Shown piece by piece: positions 1 to 6,517 of a stretch of DNA of 9,295 nt. This DNA comes from an archaeon (GTDB lineage: Archaea > Thermoproteota > Bathyarchaeia > TCS64): positions 1 to 9,295 of the forward strand of contig JAHLLU010000058.1 of the NCBI GenBank assembly GCA_020444005.1, in the 5' to 3' direction. The position numbers and the translations under genes were made by a program. Every line of letters begins with the position of its first letter. Position 1 is the stretch's first letter. The notes beneath the pieces were generated by a model, which saw only the letters and a program-made list of their open reading frames with translations, was not told the DNA's origin and ran no database searches.

Positions 1-440
1 TGGTTGAAGAGCCTTTGCTCCTTCTCAGGGTAAGCTATGACCCCTATGATTAGGTCCAGTGGTAGCAGGAACGCCTTACCGAAGGCTTGGTACATGCTGG
101 TACTGGTGTCTATCTGCTCACCGTATAGGTCCGTTACCTTGATATTCATCACCTTCTTGCCGATACTCTGACCAGTCGTACCCTCAGTGTAGCTCCAGTA
201 AAGGAACAGGGCTACACTGTTCAGGCTCAGGTTCAGGAAAGGCGTATGGAAGGGTATGAAGAGCCCCGGGAAGCTTAAGGCGCTCACCACGAACCCGATG
301 ATGATTCCGTCGATGATGTACGCCAGTATTCTTTCCCCTGTGCTTGCAAGCATTAGTTCGCTTACGTTTTGGGGTGCTCCGCACCTTGGGCAGTATTCTG
401 CCTCTTCTGATATCTCGTTTCCACATTTCTTACAGTACAT
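1..440 (-). CDS. Zinc-ribbon RDD family membrane protein (C-terminus outside window)
   Basis: Read from an ATG at 440-438 to the left edge, about 146 codons with no stop, so the C-terminus is missing. Residues 2-21 form a zinc ribbon: C3-x2-C6, then C17-x2-C20 followed by GAP. An RDD domain follows. Arg37 and Asp44 lie in ERILAYIID at the start of a first membrane helix (about 38-56). A second hydrophobic stretch at about 70-85 ends in the conserved EGTTGQSIGKKVMNIKV, then a GKAFLLPLD segment supplies the last Asp. RDD proteins are multi-helix membrane proteins, mostly of unknown or proposed transport role. The start is well supported: AGGAGG at 455-450 sits 9 nt upstream, inside the end of the preceding gene, and only 3 nt separate the two genes. 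It is therefore the second gene of an operon with the other zinc-ribbon protein. The domain call is firm; the function is unknown. Confidence 0.88.
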   Translation of the reverse strand, partial: MYCKKCGNEISEEAEYCPRCGAPQNVSELMLASTGERILAYIIDGIIIGFVVSALSFPGLFIPFHTPFLNLSLNSVALFLYWSYTEGTTGQSIGKKVMNIKVTDLYGEQIDTSTSMYQAFGKAFLLPLDLIIGVIAYPEKEQRLFN

Positions 441-443
441 TTC

Positions 444-1313
444 TTAGATCCTCCTGTTGCCGGGCTTTATCGCCCCAAAGTAGACTATCGCGACTCCTGC
501 TGCTAGTAGCACCAAGCCGCCTACGAAGAGGCCTCTGCCGATGCTGCTGAGTATGGGTACCTTAGCACCTACACCTATCTCAACGTCAACGTTTGTTGAG
601 CCATCAGCGTTCATTATCACAAGCCAGAAGTTACCCGACTCAGGTGTCCATGTTAGAGTCTGTTCACCTGCGCCGCTTACTTCTGTAACCCAGATGTCTA
701 GGTCTGTAGGGGTGATGTTCAGTGTCTGACCTGCGTGGTACCTGTACTCGATGTAGGGGTCCCTGTCCCTGATGTCATCCACACGGAACTCGGTAACTTG
801 GTCATATGCTGCGTTACCAAAGAGGTCGTATGCATCGGATGCATCTACGATGCCGATGAAGACTGGTTCACCGGTATTGCTCTCAGCCTTGATCTTCAAT
901 GTGACAAAGTCCTCTAGGTCTGGCTCCCACATCCAGTGGGGTGGACCATCCAAGTCATCCATGTAGACATCAAGCTCCTTGCCTACAAGCAACTGTGTGC
1001 TTGTCTCAAGGTCTACGTTGTCTACGCCGATGTAGCCGCCGCCCTGGTCAAGCCACTCGGTTACACCCATGAGGGCGCCTCCTCCGAAGAGGAATGGGAT
1101 TGATCCCATGATCAATAGGCCGCCGATGATTATGGCGACTGCTTTCCAGCCGTTGCTAGCTCCACCGTGACTTTTTACGTATGTGACCTCGCCTTGCTTT
1201 CTTGGTGCGCCGCATGACTCACAGAATATTGAGTCCTTTGGCAGGGGGCTACCGCATTTGCTACAGTAGTCTATTTTCTCGTTTGAGTTTGAATCTTCCA
1301 TTGTATGTTTCAC
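444..1313 (-). CDS. Zinc-ribbon two-TM membrane protein with large central domain, unknown function
   Basis: 289 residues from a GTG at 1313, or 285 from the ATG at 1301. The GTG is chosen because it lies 29 nt after the first base of a TATA box, the same spacing as at the regulator gene. Residues 16-35 form a zinc ribbon (C17-x2-C20, C31-x2-C34). A membrane helix spans about 56-84, a soluble domain about 85-255, and a second helix about 258-282, followed by a short basic tail. Both ends are probably cytoplasmic with the central domain outside the membrane. The central domain has motifs VFIGIVDASDAYDLF, ELTW-like EQTLTWTPESGNFW and LVIMNADGS, and looks mostly beta. From memory these resemble an uncharacterised two-TM family common in Actinobacteria, but no search was run. 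It is first in an operon with the zinc-ribbon RDD protein. The zinc ribbon could be a regulatory or partner-binding module. Function unknown. Confidence 0.85.
   Translation of the reverse strand: MKHTMEDSNSNEKIDYCSKCGSPLPKDSIFCESCGAPRKQGEVTYVKSHGGASNGWKAVAIIIGGLLIMGSIPFLFGGGALMGVTEWLDQGGGYIGVDNVDLETSTQLLVGKELDVYMDDLDGPPHWMWEPDLEDFVTLKIKAESNTGEPVFIGIVDASDAYDLFGNAAYDQVTEFRVDDIRDRDPYIEYRYHAGQTLNITPTDLDIWVTEVSGAGEQTLTWTPESGNFWLVIMNADGSTNVDVEIGVGAKVPILSSIGRGLFVGGLVLLAAGVAIVYFGAIKPGNRRI
450..455 (-). promoter_or_regulatory. Shine-Dalgarno AGGAGG for the zinc-ribbon RDD gene
   Basis: AGGAGG on the minus strand, 9 nt before the ATG at 440, within the last codons of the upstream gene. It decides the RDD start and indicates SD-based initiation at this internal operon position, in contrast to the leaderless first genes of the window. 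Confidence 0.8.
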
Positions 1314-1335
1314 AGGCGCATGAAACCATTTTCGG

Positions 1336-1342
1336 TTTAAAA
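1336..1342 (-). promoter_or_regulatory. TATA box for the zinc-ribbon operon
   Basis: Minus-strand TTTTAAA, first base at 1342, lies 29 nt before the GTG at 1313. That spacing predicts a transcript starting at or within a base or two of the GTG, or a 12-nt leader if the ATG at 1301 is used. No convincing BRE was seen. Confidence 0.5.
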
Positions 1343-1468
1343 GCAGATTTCAGGATTATTACCTAATTGGATCAGAAACTATGAAGAATTATTTCATAAA
1401 TCATTGAAGCAGAAATACGCCTTTTTTGAGGCTCTTTTGGCTTCGGTTTAAGTAGAAGGCTGTCCACT

Positions 1469-2461
1469 ATGATTTTTAGTTTGTCTGAAGATTACACTGT
1501 CCGATGGTTCAACGACGAGACCGATATCGATCCATACATAAATGGACTTAACAAGGCTCTCTACTCGGAGTATGACGAATCAGTTTTTGAGTGGAAATGG
1601 AAACAGAACCCAAACAGGTATAGATTCACAAGCATCATTGTAGTTGAGCACAAGGTTGATGGCCCTGTGGCGTTCAACAGTTTCCTACCGCTTGAGATAA
1701 GACGAGGAGAACAAGTGTTCAAGGCAATACAAGGCTGCGACGGCTTCGTAGACAAAGCCCATAGAAGACGAGGCTTATTCCAACTAACCCTAAAATTTCT
1801 TGAAGCTGAGAAAGAGAAACTTGACGCAGAGTTCTTGATAGGCTTCAACCTCGTTGCGGCGGCTGGTGCCGCCCGTAAGGCTGGCTCCGAGCTTGCCTAT
1901 GATGTGAACAAGTGTTTTCTGAAGCCTGAGCAGGTTAAACCGTCTAGGAAAAGGGTTGAGTTAGAGCCCATTGATATTGATACTCTGCATCGATTGTACA
2001 GTGGCTGGGCAGTAAAGTCACGGCTGTTCAACGTGAACCGGTCAAAGAAGTATCTCTACTGGAGGATTCAGGAGCACCCGTTTAAACAGATACAATCCTA
2101 TAGAGTAACCTTCAACGGCGAGACAGCCGGATATATCGTCACAGACAAGGTAACAGAGGGCGAGAAAACAACACTCACCATCAATGACTATAACCCGGGG
2201 CTAATGAACAAACATCTCACAGGCATAACAGAACCCCTTATGGAGTTAAACCCGGACGCCACAGTATTGGAGATGGATACGATACAAGGAGGTGAACGGC
2301 AGCGTTCCGCTCGCCGGCTTGGATTTGAGGTGGTTCCATGGTATCAGGTAATCATGAAGGCATTACGAGGTACAAGACAAGAAAGCGGCGTAGTCTACCG
2401 TGGAGATGTAAGGCTCAGCTATATACGCAACTGGCACATAGCTGAGAGCGACATATACTAG
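1469..2461 (+). CDS. GNAT family N-acetyltransferase (polysaccharide-cluster type)
   Basis: 330 residues, start ATG at 1469, with a weak SD-like GAAGG 9 nt upstream. The N-terminal half is a GNAT acyl-CoA transferase fold. EWKWKQNPN at about 41-49 matches the WKW-x-NP motif of a GNAT subgroup. DGFVDKAHRRRGLFQ at 91-105 is motif A, with the acyl-CoA pyrophosphate loop R99-x-x-G102-x-F104; Phe in place of the usual Gly/Ala is known in this subgroup. The C-terminal half (about 170-330) resembles a second, less conserved lobe. The subgroup is often found near surface polysaccharide or lipid-modification genes, so a small-molecule or sugar amine substrate is likely, but it cannot be named. The stop at 2459-2461 directly abuts the stop of the convergent permease gene with no spacer. 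A TTTAAGTA at 1447 would fit a leaderless TTG start at 1481 instead; ATG is preferred but not certain. Confidence 0.8.
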   Translation: MIFSLSEDYTVRWFNDETDIDPYINGLNKALYSEYDESVFEWKWKQNPNRYRFTSIIVVEHKVDGPVAFNSFLPLEIRRGEQVFKAIQGCDGFVDKAHRRRGLFQLTLKFLEAEKEKLDAEFLIGFNLVAAAGAARKAGSELAYDVNKCFLKPEQVKPSRKRVELEPIDIDTLHRLYSGWAVKSRLFNVNRSKKYLYWRIQEHPFKQIQSYRVTFNGETAGYIVTDKVTEGEKTTLTINDYNPGLMNKHLTGITEPLMELNPDATVLEMDTIQGGERQRSARRLGFEVVPWYQVIMKALRGTRQESGVVYRGDVRLSYIRNWHIAESDIY

Positions 2462-3283
2462 TTATCTTGAGGACGAGAGAATGTTTTCCCTCTGGAAGAG
2501 TCTGATACCAATCCTGAAGACCAATACATCAATTAACGCGATAACAAAGGCGATTTCAACCATTACTATGCTACCAAGCATCAGTAAACCTGAAGCCTGA
2601 CCAAACAGGAGACCCAGAACCGGAACTACGAGTATAGCGCTAATTTGCTGAGCCTCCCTGAAGCCCTTGACTCTTGATGAGACTATGACTGATACGCCTA
2701 CTCCGAGTAGTGAAATAGCTGGCGCCAGAACCAGTAGCATAACTATCCATGTTCCTGTGGGTAGAATGTATTTTCCAAAGGTCTCGAATGTTAGATAATC
2801 AACTGTTCCTATGTATAGGAGTGCCCCGAGGAAAGTAACACCCATACCGGGTATGAAGCTAACCAGTATCTTGCCAAGAAGCAACTCCGAGTCAGTGATG
2901 GGAGTTGCTAGTAGTGCCTCCAGTGTGTTTCTCTCTTTTTCACCCGCGAAGCTGTCTGATGCTATGACGCTGCTGCTCATTATGGGTATGATGAGGAAGA
3001 ATGGTGTGAAGAAGTAGACCAGCATTATGTAGATGGTTTTATCGTAAGCAGAGTATTCTGATAACTCGGCTTTGATGTTATCGGGGAGATTGTTCAGTAT
3101 GTTCTCCACCATTGCCTGATCATCTGTTCCTGTGTTGACGTTTTCTGGGCTGATGACGCTGATAGCCGGTAATAAGAAGGCGAAAACAATTGGTAGAATG
3201 ATCATTGGGAGAAGTACCTCCTTGTTACGTGTGATCTCTATGAAATCCTTCCGGAAGACCAGTAACGCCTTTTCGAGTCTCAT
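2462..3283 (-). CDS. ABC-2 type transporter permease
   Basis: 273 residues, ATG at 3283. The start overlaps the ATPase stop as ATGA, and GGAGG at 3295-3291 sits 7 nt upstream, so translation is coupled. After a cytoplasmic coupling segment (RKDFIEITRNKE, 11-22), TM1 is at about 24-44, an extracellular loop at 45-83, TM2 at about 86-108, and then the signature SDSFAGEKERNTLEALLATPI at 109-129, which is characteristic of ABC-2 permeases of the NatB/YhaP group. Four further hydrophobic stretches follow, giving about six helices. It should work as a dimer with the adjacent ATPase to export a substrate. Sodium, lipids, peptides or antibiotics are all known for the superfamily, and the substrate cannot be told from sequence. 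The loop between TM1 and TM2 is shorter than in typical NatB. The stop abuts the convergent GNAT gene. Confidence 0.9.
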   Translation of the reverse strand: MRLEKALLVFRKDFIEITRNKEVLLPMIILPIVFAFLLPAISVISPENVNTGTDDQAMVENILNNLPDNIKAELSEYSAYDKTIYIMLVYFFTPFFLIIPIMSSSVIASDSFAGEKERNTLEALLATPITDSELLLGKILVSFIPGMGVTFLGALLYIGTVDYLTFETFGKYILPTGTWIVMLLVLAPAISLLGVGVSVIVSSRVKGFREAQQISAILVVPVLGLLFGQASGLLMLGSIVMVEIAFVIALIDVLVFRIGIRLFQRENILSSSR

Positions 3284-4218
3284 TGCTGGTCCTCCATCAA
3301 CTCAAGGTATGCTTCCTCAAGACTCATCTCAAGGGGTTTAACATAACGAATGCCAGCCCCTTGTTCAACGATTGTTTTTACAAGCGTAGGGGTATCGTTT
3401 TCCTCTCTGAGGCTAACCGATATGCTGTTCTCGTCACTGTTGACTGTTAGATTAACAACAGAGGAGAGCCCTCGTAGTTTCTCAACCAATTCATCATTCA
3501 AACGGGTTAATCCTACCATGACCTCTTGACTGCTGCTGAAACGTTTACGAAGATCACGTGGAGAAGCGATTGAAATCGGTTTACCCTTATTGATTATCAT
3601 AACCTTGTCACAGAGCTTCTCGGCGTCCTCAAGCCTATGAGTACAGAGAAGTATAGTCTGATGCTCGTTGTGCGTGAGTTCCTCCATGAGGTCTCTGATA
3701 TCTTTGCTTGATTTAGGGTCGAGACCTGATGTGGGCTCATCAAGAAACAATATCTCTGGATCGTGCAATAGAGCTCGTGCTATAGCTAGTTTCTGTTTCA
3801 TGCCTTTGCTGAACTGACCTACTGGATCTTTGCGTCGATCCCAGAGCTGGAAAAAGTCAAGAAGCTCACGTATCTTGGTGTCTCTTGCCTGTTTGTCGTT
3901 GACACCGTAGGCTTTTGCGAAGAACTCCATGTTCTCTAAGGCGGTGAGACGCCCATAGAGACTGGGGGACTCGGTGAGTATGCCTATTATCTCACGTACC
4001 TTCAAGGCGTCTTGTATTACATCATATCCGCCAATGATCGCGTTTCCAGAGGATGGCGCGATTAAAGCCGCGAGCATCCTAAGGGTTGTTGTCTTACCGG
4101 CTCCGTTGGGTCCAAGTAAGCCAAATATCTCGCCTTCCTCAACACTGAAGCTCAGGTCTTGAACAGCTGTGAACCCGTTGAAGCTTTTTACGAGATTAAT
4201 AGATTCAATACTCTTCAA
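3280..4218 (-). CDS. ABC transporter ATP-binding protein (exporter, NatA/DrrA-like)
   Basis: 312 residues from a TTG at 4218. An in-frame TGA at 4230-4228 rules out any longer form, no ATG precedes the conserved N-terminal strand, and GAGG at 4229-4226 lies 7 nt upstream. Nucleotide-binding elements are complete: Walker A GPNGAGKTT at 36-44, a Q-loop region with LTESPSLY at 81-88 (Glu or Thr in place of Gln, as often in this subfamily), signature FSKGMKQK at 136-143, Walker B ILFLDEP at 156-162, D-loop GLDP at 165-168 and the switch histidine H194. Residues about 220-312 form the extra C-terminal domain found in NatA/DrrA-type exporters (DUF4162-like). It powers the ABC-2 permease encoded immediately downstream with a 4-nt overlap. 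The TTG start may keep expression low. The substrate is unknown. Confidence 0.93.
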   Translation of the reverse strand: MKSIESINLVKSFNGFTAVQDLSFSVEEGEIFGLLGPNGAGKTTTLRMLAALIAPSSGNAIIGGYDVIQDALKVREIIGILTESPSLYGRLTALENMEFFAKAYGVNDKQARDTKIRELLDFFQLWDRRKDPVGQFSKGMKQKLAIARALLHDPEILFLDEPTSGLDPKSSKDIRDLMEELTHNEHQTILLCTHRLEDAEKLCDKVMIINKGKPISIASPRDLRKRFSSSQEVMVGLTRLNDELVEKLRGLSSVVNLTVNSDENSISVSLREENDTPTLVKTIVEQGAGIRYVKPLEMSLEEAYLELMEDQQ

Positions 4219-4225
4219 TAGGACG

Positions 4226-4229
4226 CCTC
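4226..4229 (-). promoter_or_regulatory. SD-like GAGG deciding the TTG start of the ABC ATPase
   Basis: Minus-strand GAGGCGTCC resembles the archaeal SD consensus GAGGTGATC, with 7 nt from GAGG to the TTG at 4218. It overlaps an ATG at 4231 that opens an out-of-frame 8-codon ORF. Confidence 0.4.
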
Positions 4230-4258
4230 ATTCTCTCAAAATTGAACTGCAAGACTAG

Positions 4259-4264
4259 TATAAA
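4259..4264 (-). promoter_or_regulatory. TATA box for the ABC exporter operon
   Basis: Minus-strand TTTATA followed by CTAG, first base at 4264, predicts a transcription start near 4234. That gives a leader of about 16 nt to the TTG, or 3 nt to the ATG at 4231. The same bases read TATAAA on the plus strand, but no convincing plus-strand gene follows. Confidence 0.5.
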
Positions 4265-4350
4265 GAGAGCGATCCAAGCATACGCTACTCGGACGACTTG
4301 AAAGGATGGAAAGCAACCCAAAACAGTTGTTTCTATTGAGTTTTCGATCA

Positions 4351-5385
4351 TTATGTTGACGTCCATAGTTTTTTCTCTGAAAGAATGATGCCGAATATGA
4401 GCACCGCTAAGATGCTTAATCCGTAGATACCTAGGCGGAAGTTGTATACTGGATCATAGAATGTCACTAGGTTTAGAGTGAAGTTACCATACCCATTGTT
4501 GATCGCGTGTACGAAGGCTGCAACCCATACAGTTCCAGATGCAAAGGTAGCATGACTCAACAAGGTACCAAGGATCGTTGCGAACACAATGAAAACCAGT
4601 AAACCTGTGAAGCCATAACCAGGGTAGGTCCACCCTGCCAAGACCACTGGGGTGTGCCAGAGCCCCCATATAATCCCTAGAAGCCCCACACCGTATCTCT
4701 TACCATATCTCTCCACGAGCAAGTCTTGTAAATAGATACGCCAGCCATACTCCTCCCCAAATACACCGGTGGTTAAGCCCAGAACAGGGGCGAGAATGAG
4801 GGCGTTGAATGCCCCGGTAATAAGGGTGGTTGGATCTGTGTTTGGGTTGTATCCAAGCCCTGTATATTGATCAAGGATGGCGCCTATAGTTAGGAATAGA
4901 GCTAGGAAACCACCGTAGACAAGATAATGACGTATGTTTCCGAGGCTGAGTTTTGCCTTTCCTAGGTCTGTTCTCCATTTGGGTTTCAGGTTCAACGCGA
5001 AAAGTAGGATGGTGCCTGTGAGCCCAGTCAGGGCTGTCACTGATCCGATTATGGGTAATATGATTGGGCGTGTAGTATGTAGACCGAGCACTGTGATAGC
5101 GATGAAGCTGATGAGCATCTCGGCTGTGAGTAGCAGATAATAATTGATGAACCAGACAGCCTTCCCAGTGTACAGGTCTTTTTTGATGACAAAACGGTTC
5201 AATACAATTGCTACAAGCGCTGGAATATACATGACCAACTGGAATGCTACTGTAAGTTCAGGTGTTAAACCACCTTGGTAGCCTCCATTCATGATATCGC
5301 CCTTGGTGAGCGCATAATATTGAATGAGGTACGTTAATCCGAAGGTCGGTACAAGAAATGTTGTTAACTCGTATCTTTTGTTCAC
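4351..5385 (-). CDS. CPBP family intramembrane glutamic protease (Abi/CAAX-like)
   Basis: 344 residues with about eight to ten hydrophobic helices. All CPBP catalytic motifs are present in order: E211-E212-x3-R216 in GEEYGWR, H244 in IIWGLWHTP, and H293-x3-N297 in FVHAINNG. The family includes Rce1-type CAAX proteases, bacteriocin self-immunity proteins and protein-processing enzymes of bacteria and archaea; the substrate here is unknown. The start is a GTG at 5385 that overlaps the upstream stop as GTGA, with GGAAGG about 9 nt upstream, so it is translationally coupled to the 78-residue protein. The N-terminal 150 residues (four to five helices) are longer than in minimal CPBP proteins. The pair is divergent from a FilR1-like regulator. 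An intact active site suggests a working enzyme. Confidence 0.93.
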   Translation of the reverse strand: MNKRYELTTFLVPTFGLTYLIQYYALTKGDIMNGGYQGGLTPELTVAFQLVMYIPALVAIVLNRFVIKKDLYTGKAVWFINYYLLLTAEMLISFIAITVLGLHTTRPIILPIIGSVTALTGLTGTILLFALNLKPKWRTDLGKAKLSLGNIRHYLVYGGFLALFLTIGAILDQYTGLGYNPNTDPTTLITGAFNALILAPVLGLTTGVFGEEYGWRIYLQDLLVERYGKRYGVGLLGIIWGLWHTPVVLAGWTYPGYGFTGLLVFIVFATILGTLLSHATFASGTVWVAAFVHAINNGYGNFTLNLVTFYDPVYNFRLGIYGLSILAVLIFGIILSEKKLWTST

Positions 5386-5615
5386 AAGTTGTCGCCTTCC
5401 ATCTTAATCATCTGCATTATCTGGTCTCGGGTAAGGTCTATTCTTAGAACCCCGTTTGAGCCCTTGATCTCGACAACTGCCTCTTCTATCAAACCTAGGC
5501 TCTTTAGTTCACCGAGATATCCCTCAAAGAGTACCTCTGTCTCTTCACCTAGACTCACGTTTTTCACGTGGTCCTTGTGATTCAACTGTATTGAGAATGA
5601 GTGTTCGTTTTTCAT
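5382..5615 (-). CDS. Small acidic protein of unknown function, coupled to the CPBP protease
   Basis: 77 residues from the ATG at 5615; a GTG immediately upstream at 5618 would add one residue. I do not recognise it. It has no membrane segment, signal peptide or cysteines. The pattern suggests a strand (HSFSIQL), a charged segment, a helix (VLFEGYLGELKSLGL), a strand pair (EAVVEIKGSNGVLRIDL) and a C-terminal helix (RDQIMQMIKM), that is, a small alpha/beta domain. Its stop overlaps the GTG of the protease by 4 nt, so the two are made together. It could be a regulator, adaptor or substrate of the protease, which is inference from coupling only. It is the first gene of the operon that diverges from the wHTH regulator. 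Confidence 0.72.
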   Translation of the reverse strand: MKNEHSFSIQLNHKDHVKNVSLGEETEVLFEGYLGELKSLGLIEEAVVEIKGSNGVLRIDLTRDQIMQMIKMEGDNL

Positions 5616-5617
5616 CA

Positions 5618-5653
5618 CTTATCGCATGATGTGACGTAAGTTTCTAGGATAAG
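5618..5653. repeat. Spaced inverted repeat CTTATC...GATAAG between divergent genes
   Basis: CTTATC at 5618-5623 and GATAAG at 5648-5653 are perfect 6-nt inverted arms with centres 30 nt apart, about three helical turns. They flank the predicted start region of the small-protein/CPBP operon. They could be half-sites for the divergent wHTH regulator, but six-base arms can arise by chance. The right arm also overlaps a weak minus-strand TATA-like TTATCC. Confidence 0.25.
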
Positions 5654-5690
5654 GTCTCTTCAACCCCGGTCCGATTTTTTAAGATTGGTG

Positions 5691-5700
5691 TTTAAATTAA
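5691..5700 (+). promoter_or_regulatory. TATA box for the FilR1-like regulator (leaderless)
   Basis: TTTAAATTAA is a near-consensus archaeal TATA box. Its first base is 29 nt before the ATG at 5720, placing the transcription start at the start codon. No SD is present. Confidence 0.65.
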
Positions 5701-5719
5701 TCAAGGATATGTAAAAGAC

Positions 5720-6517
5720 ATGGAGCGCTTAAGCAACCTCTTCTTTGAGCTTTCCCATGAGGACCGTTTAACGATTCTAGCTATATTGTCAAGGGCTCCG
5801 AAGAAGCTCACCCAGATTGCGTCTGATATGGATAGTTCCTCACAAGAGGTGTATAGGCACATTTCGAGACTCGTAGACTCGGGGTTGGTGACAAAGAACA
5901 GTGACGGAGACTACATGATTACTCCATACGGATCTCAAGTGATGAAACTTGTTCCTGGTTACGGTTTCCTCTTAGAACACTCCGAGTACTTTGTCACAAG
6001 GGATCTATCGCTGATCCCTGAAACATTTAGTCTAAGAATTGGAGAGTTAAGTGATTCCCAGCTTGTAAATGACGTTATGATCACGTTGTTTGATATCGAG
6101 CAGTTGCTGAATGACGCTGATGAATATTTCTGTGCCACGATGAACCAGATGGTTATGAACCTGTACAAGCCCATGGCGGACGCGGTAGACCGAGGCGTCG
6201 AAATAAAGGTGATGCGCCCCAAGGGGTGGAAGTTGTCAGAGGATATCGCTAAGAGAATTGGCGATGAACTGCTTGGGAAGGTCTTGAAAAAGATACAAGA
6301 AGGCAAGATCATGCAGCGTGAACCAGATATTGTACCTGTTTTTATGGCGTTCAACGAGAAGGAGGTAGGAGCTTTATCCTTCGCCAATCTTGATGGTGAG
6401 TTGGATTATTTAGCCTTCAAATCAAAGGATGTTAGAGCACATAAATGGTGTAAGGACCTCTTTGATGAAATCTGGGAAAATTCACCCATGGGAGAAGTTA
6501 GAGTAAAGGTGGGTTAA
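5720..6517 (+). CDS. Archaeal wHTH transcriptional regulator with DUF1724 (FilR1-like)
   Basis: 265 residues, ATG at 5720, exactly 29 nt after the first base of the TATA box TTTAAATTAA, so the mRNA is probably leaderless. Residues 1-75 form an ArsR-like winged helix: helix 1 LSHEDRLTILAILS, then KLTQIASDM and the recognition helix SSSQEVYRHISRLVDSGLV, and a wing with GDYMITPYG. Residues about 95-260 match the FilR1 middle domain (DUF1724, PLD-like), including ADEYFCATMNQMVMNLYKPM and RGVEIKVMRP. This architecture is typical of archaea; FilR1 from a methanogen is a known member. It probably senses a ligand and controls neighbouring promoters. The divergent small-protein/CPBP operon across a 104-nt gap is the obvious target, with autoregulation also likely. 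Its TAA overlaps the alanine racemase stop codon on the other strand. Confidence 0.88.
   Translation: MERLSNLFFELSHEDRLTILAILSRAPKKLTQIASDMDSSSQEVYRHISRLVDSGLVTKNSDGDYMITPYGSQVMKLVPGYGFLLEHSEYFVTRDLSLIPETFSLRIGELSDSQLVNDVMITLFDIEQLLNDADEYFCATMNQMVMNLYKPMADAVDRGVEIKVMRPKGWKLSEDIAKRIGDELLGKVLKKIQEGKIMQREPDIVPVFMAFNEKEVGALSFANLDGELDYLAFKSKDVRAHKWCKDLFDEIWENSPMGEVRVKVG

Noticed and set aside
184..550. Open frames of 63-80 codons on both strands across the RDD and zinc-ribbon genes
   Set aside because: They overlap two well-supported genes in other frames, have no domain signal and read as low-complexity or shifted products.
4306..4359. 17-codon plus-strand ORF (MESNPKQLFLLSFRSLC) in the gap before the ABC operon
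   Set aside because: The plus-strand TATAAA at 4259 is 47 nt upstream, so no leaderless fit exists, and the ORF runs into the end of the CPBP gene. It is not distinguishable from chance.
5959..6387. 142-codon minus-strand ORF inside the FilR1-like regulator
   Set aside because: It lies entirely antisense to a gene with clear domains; the product is Ser/Ile-rich shadow sequence with no motif.
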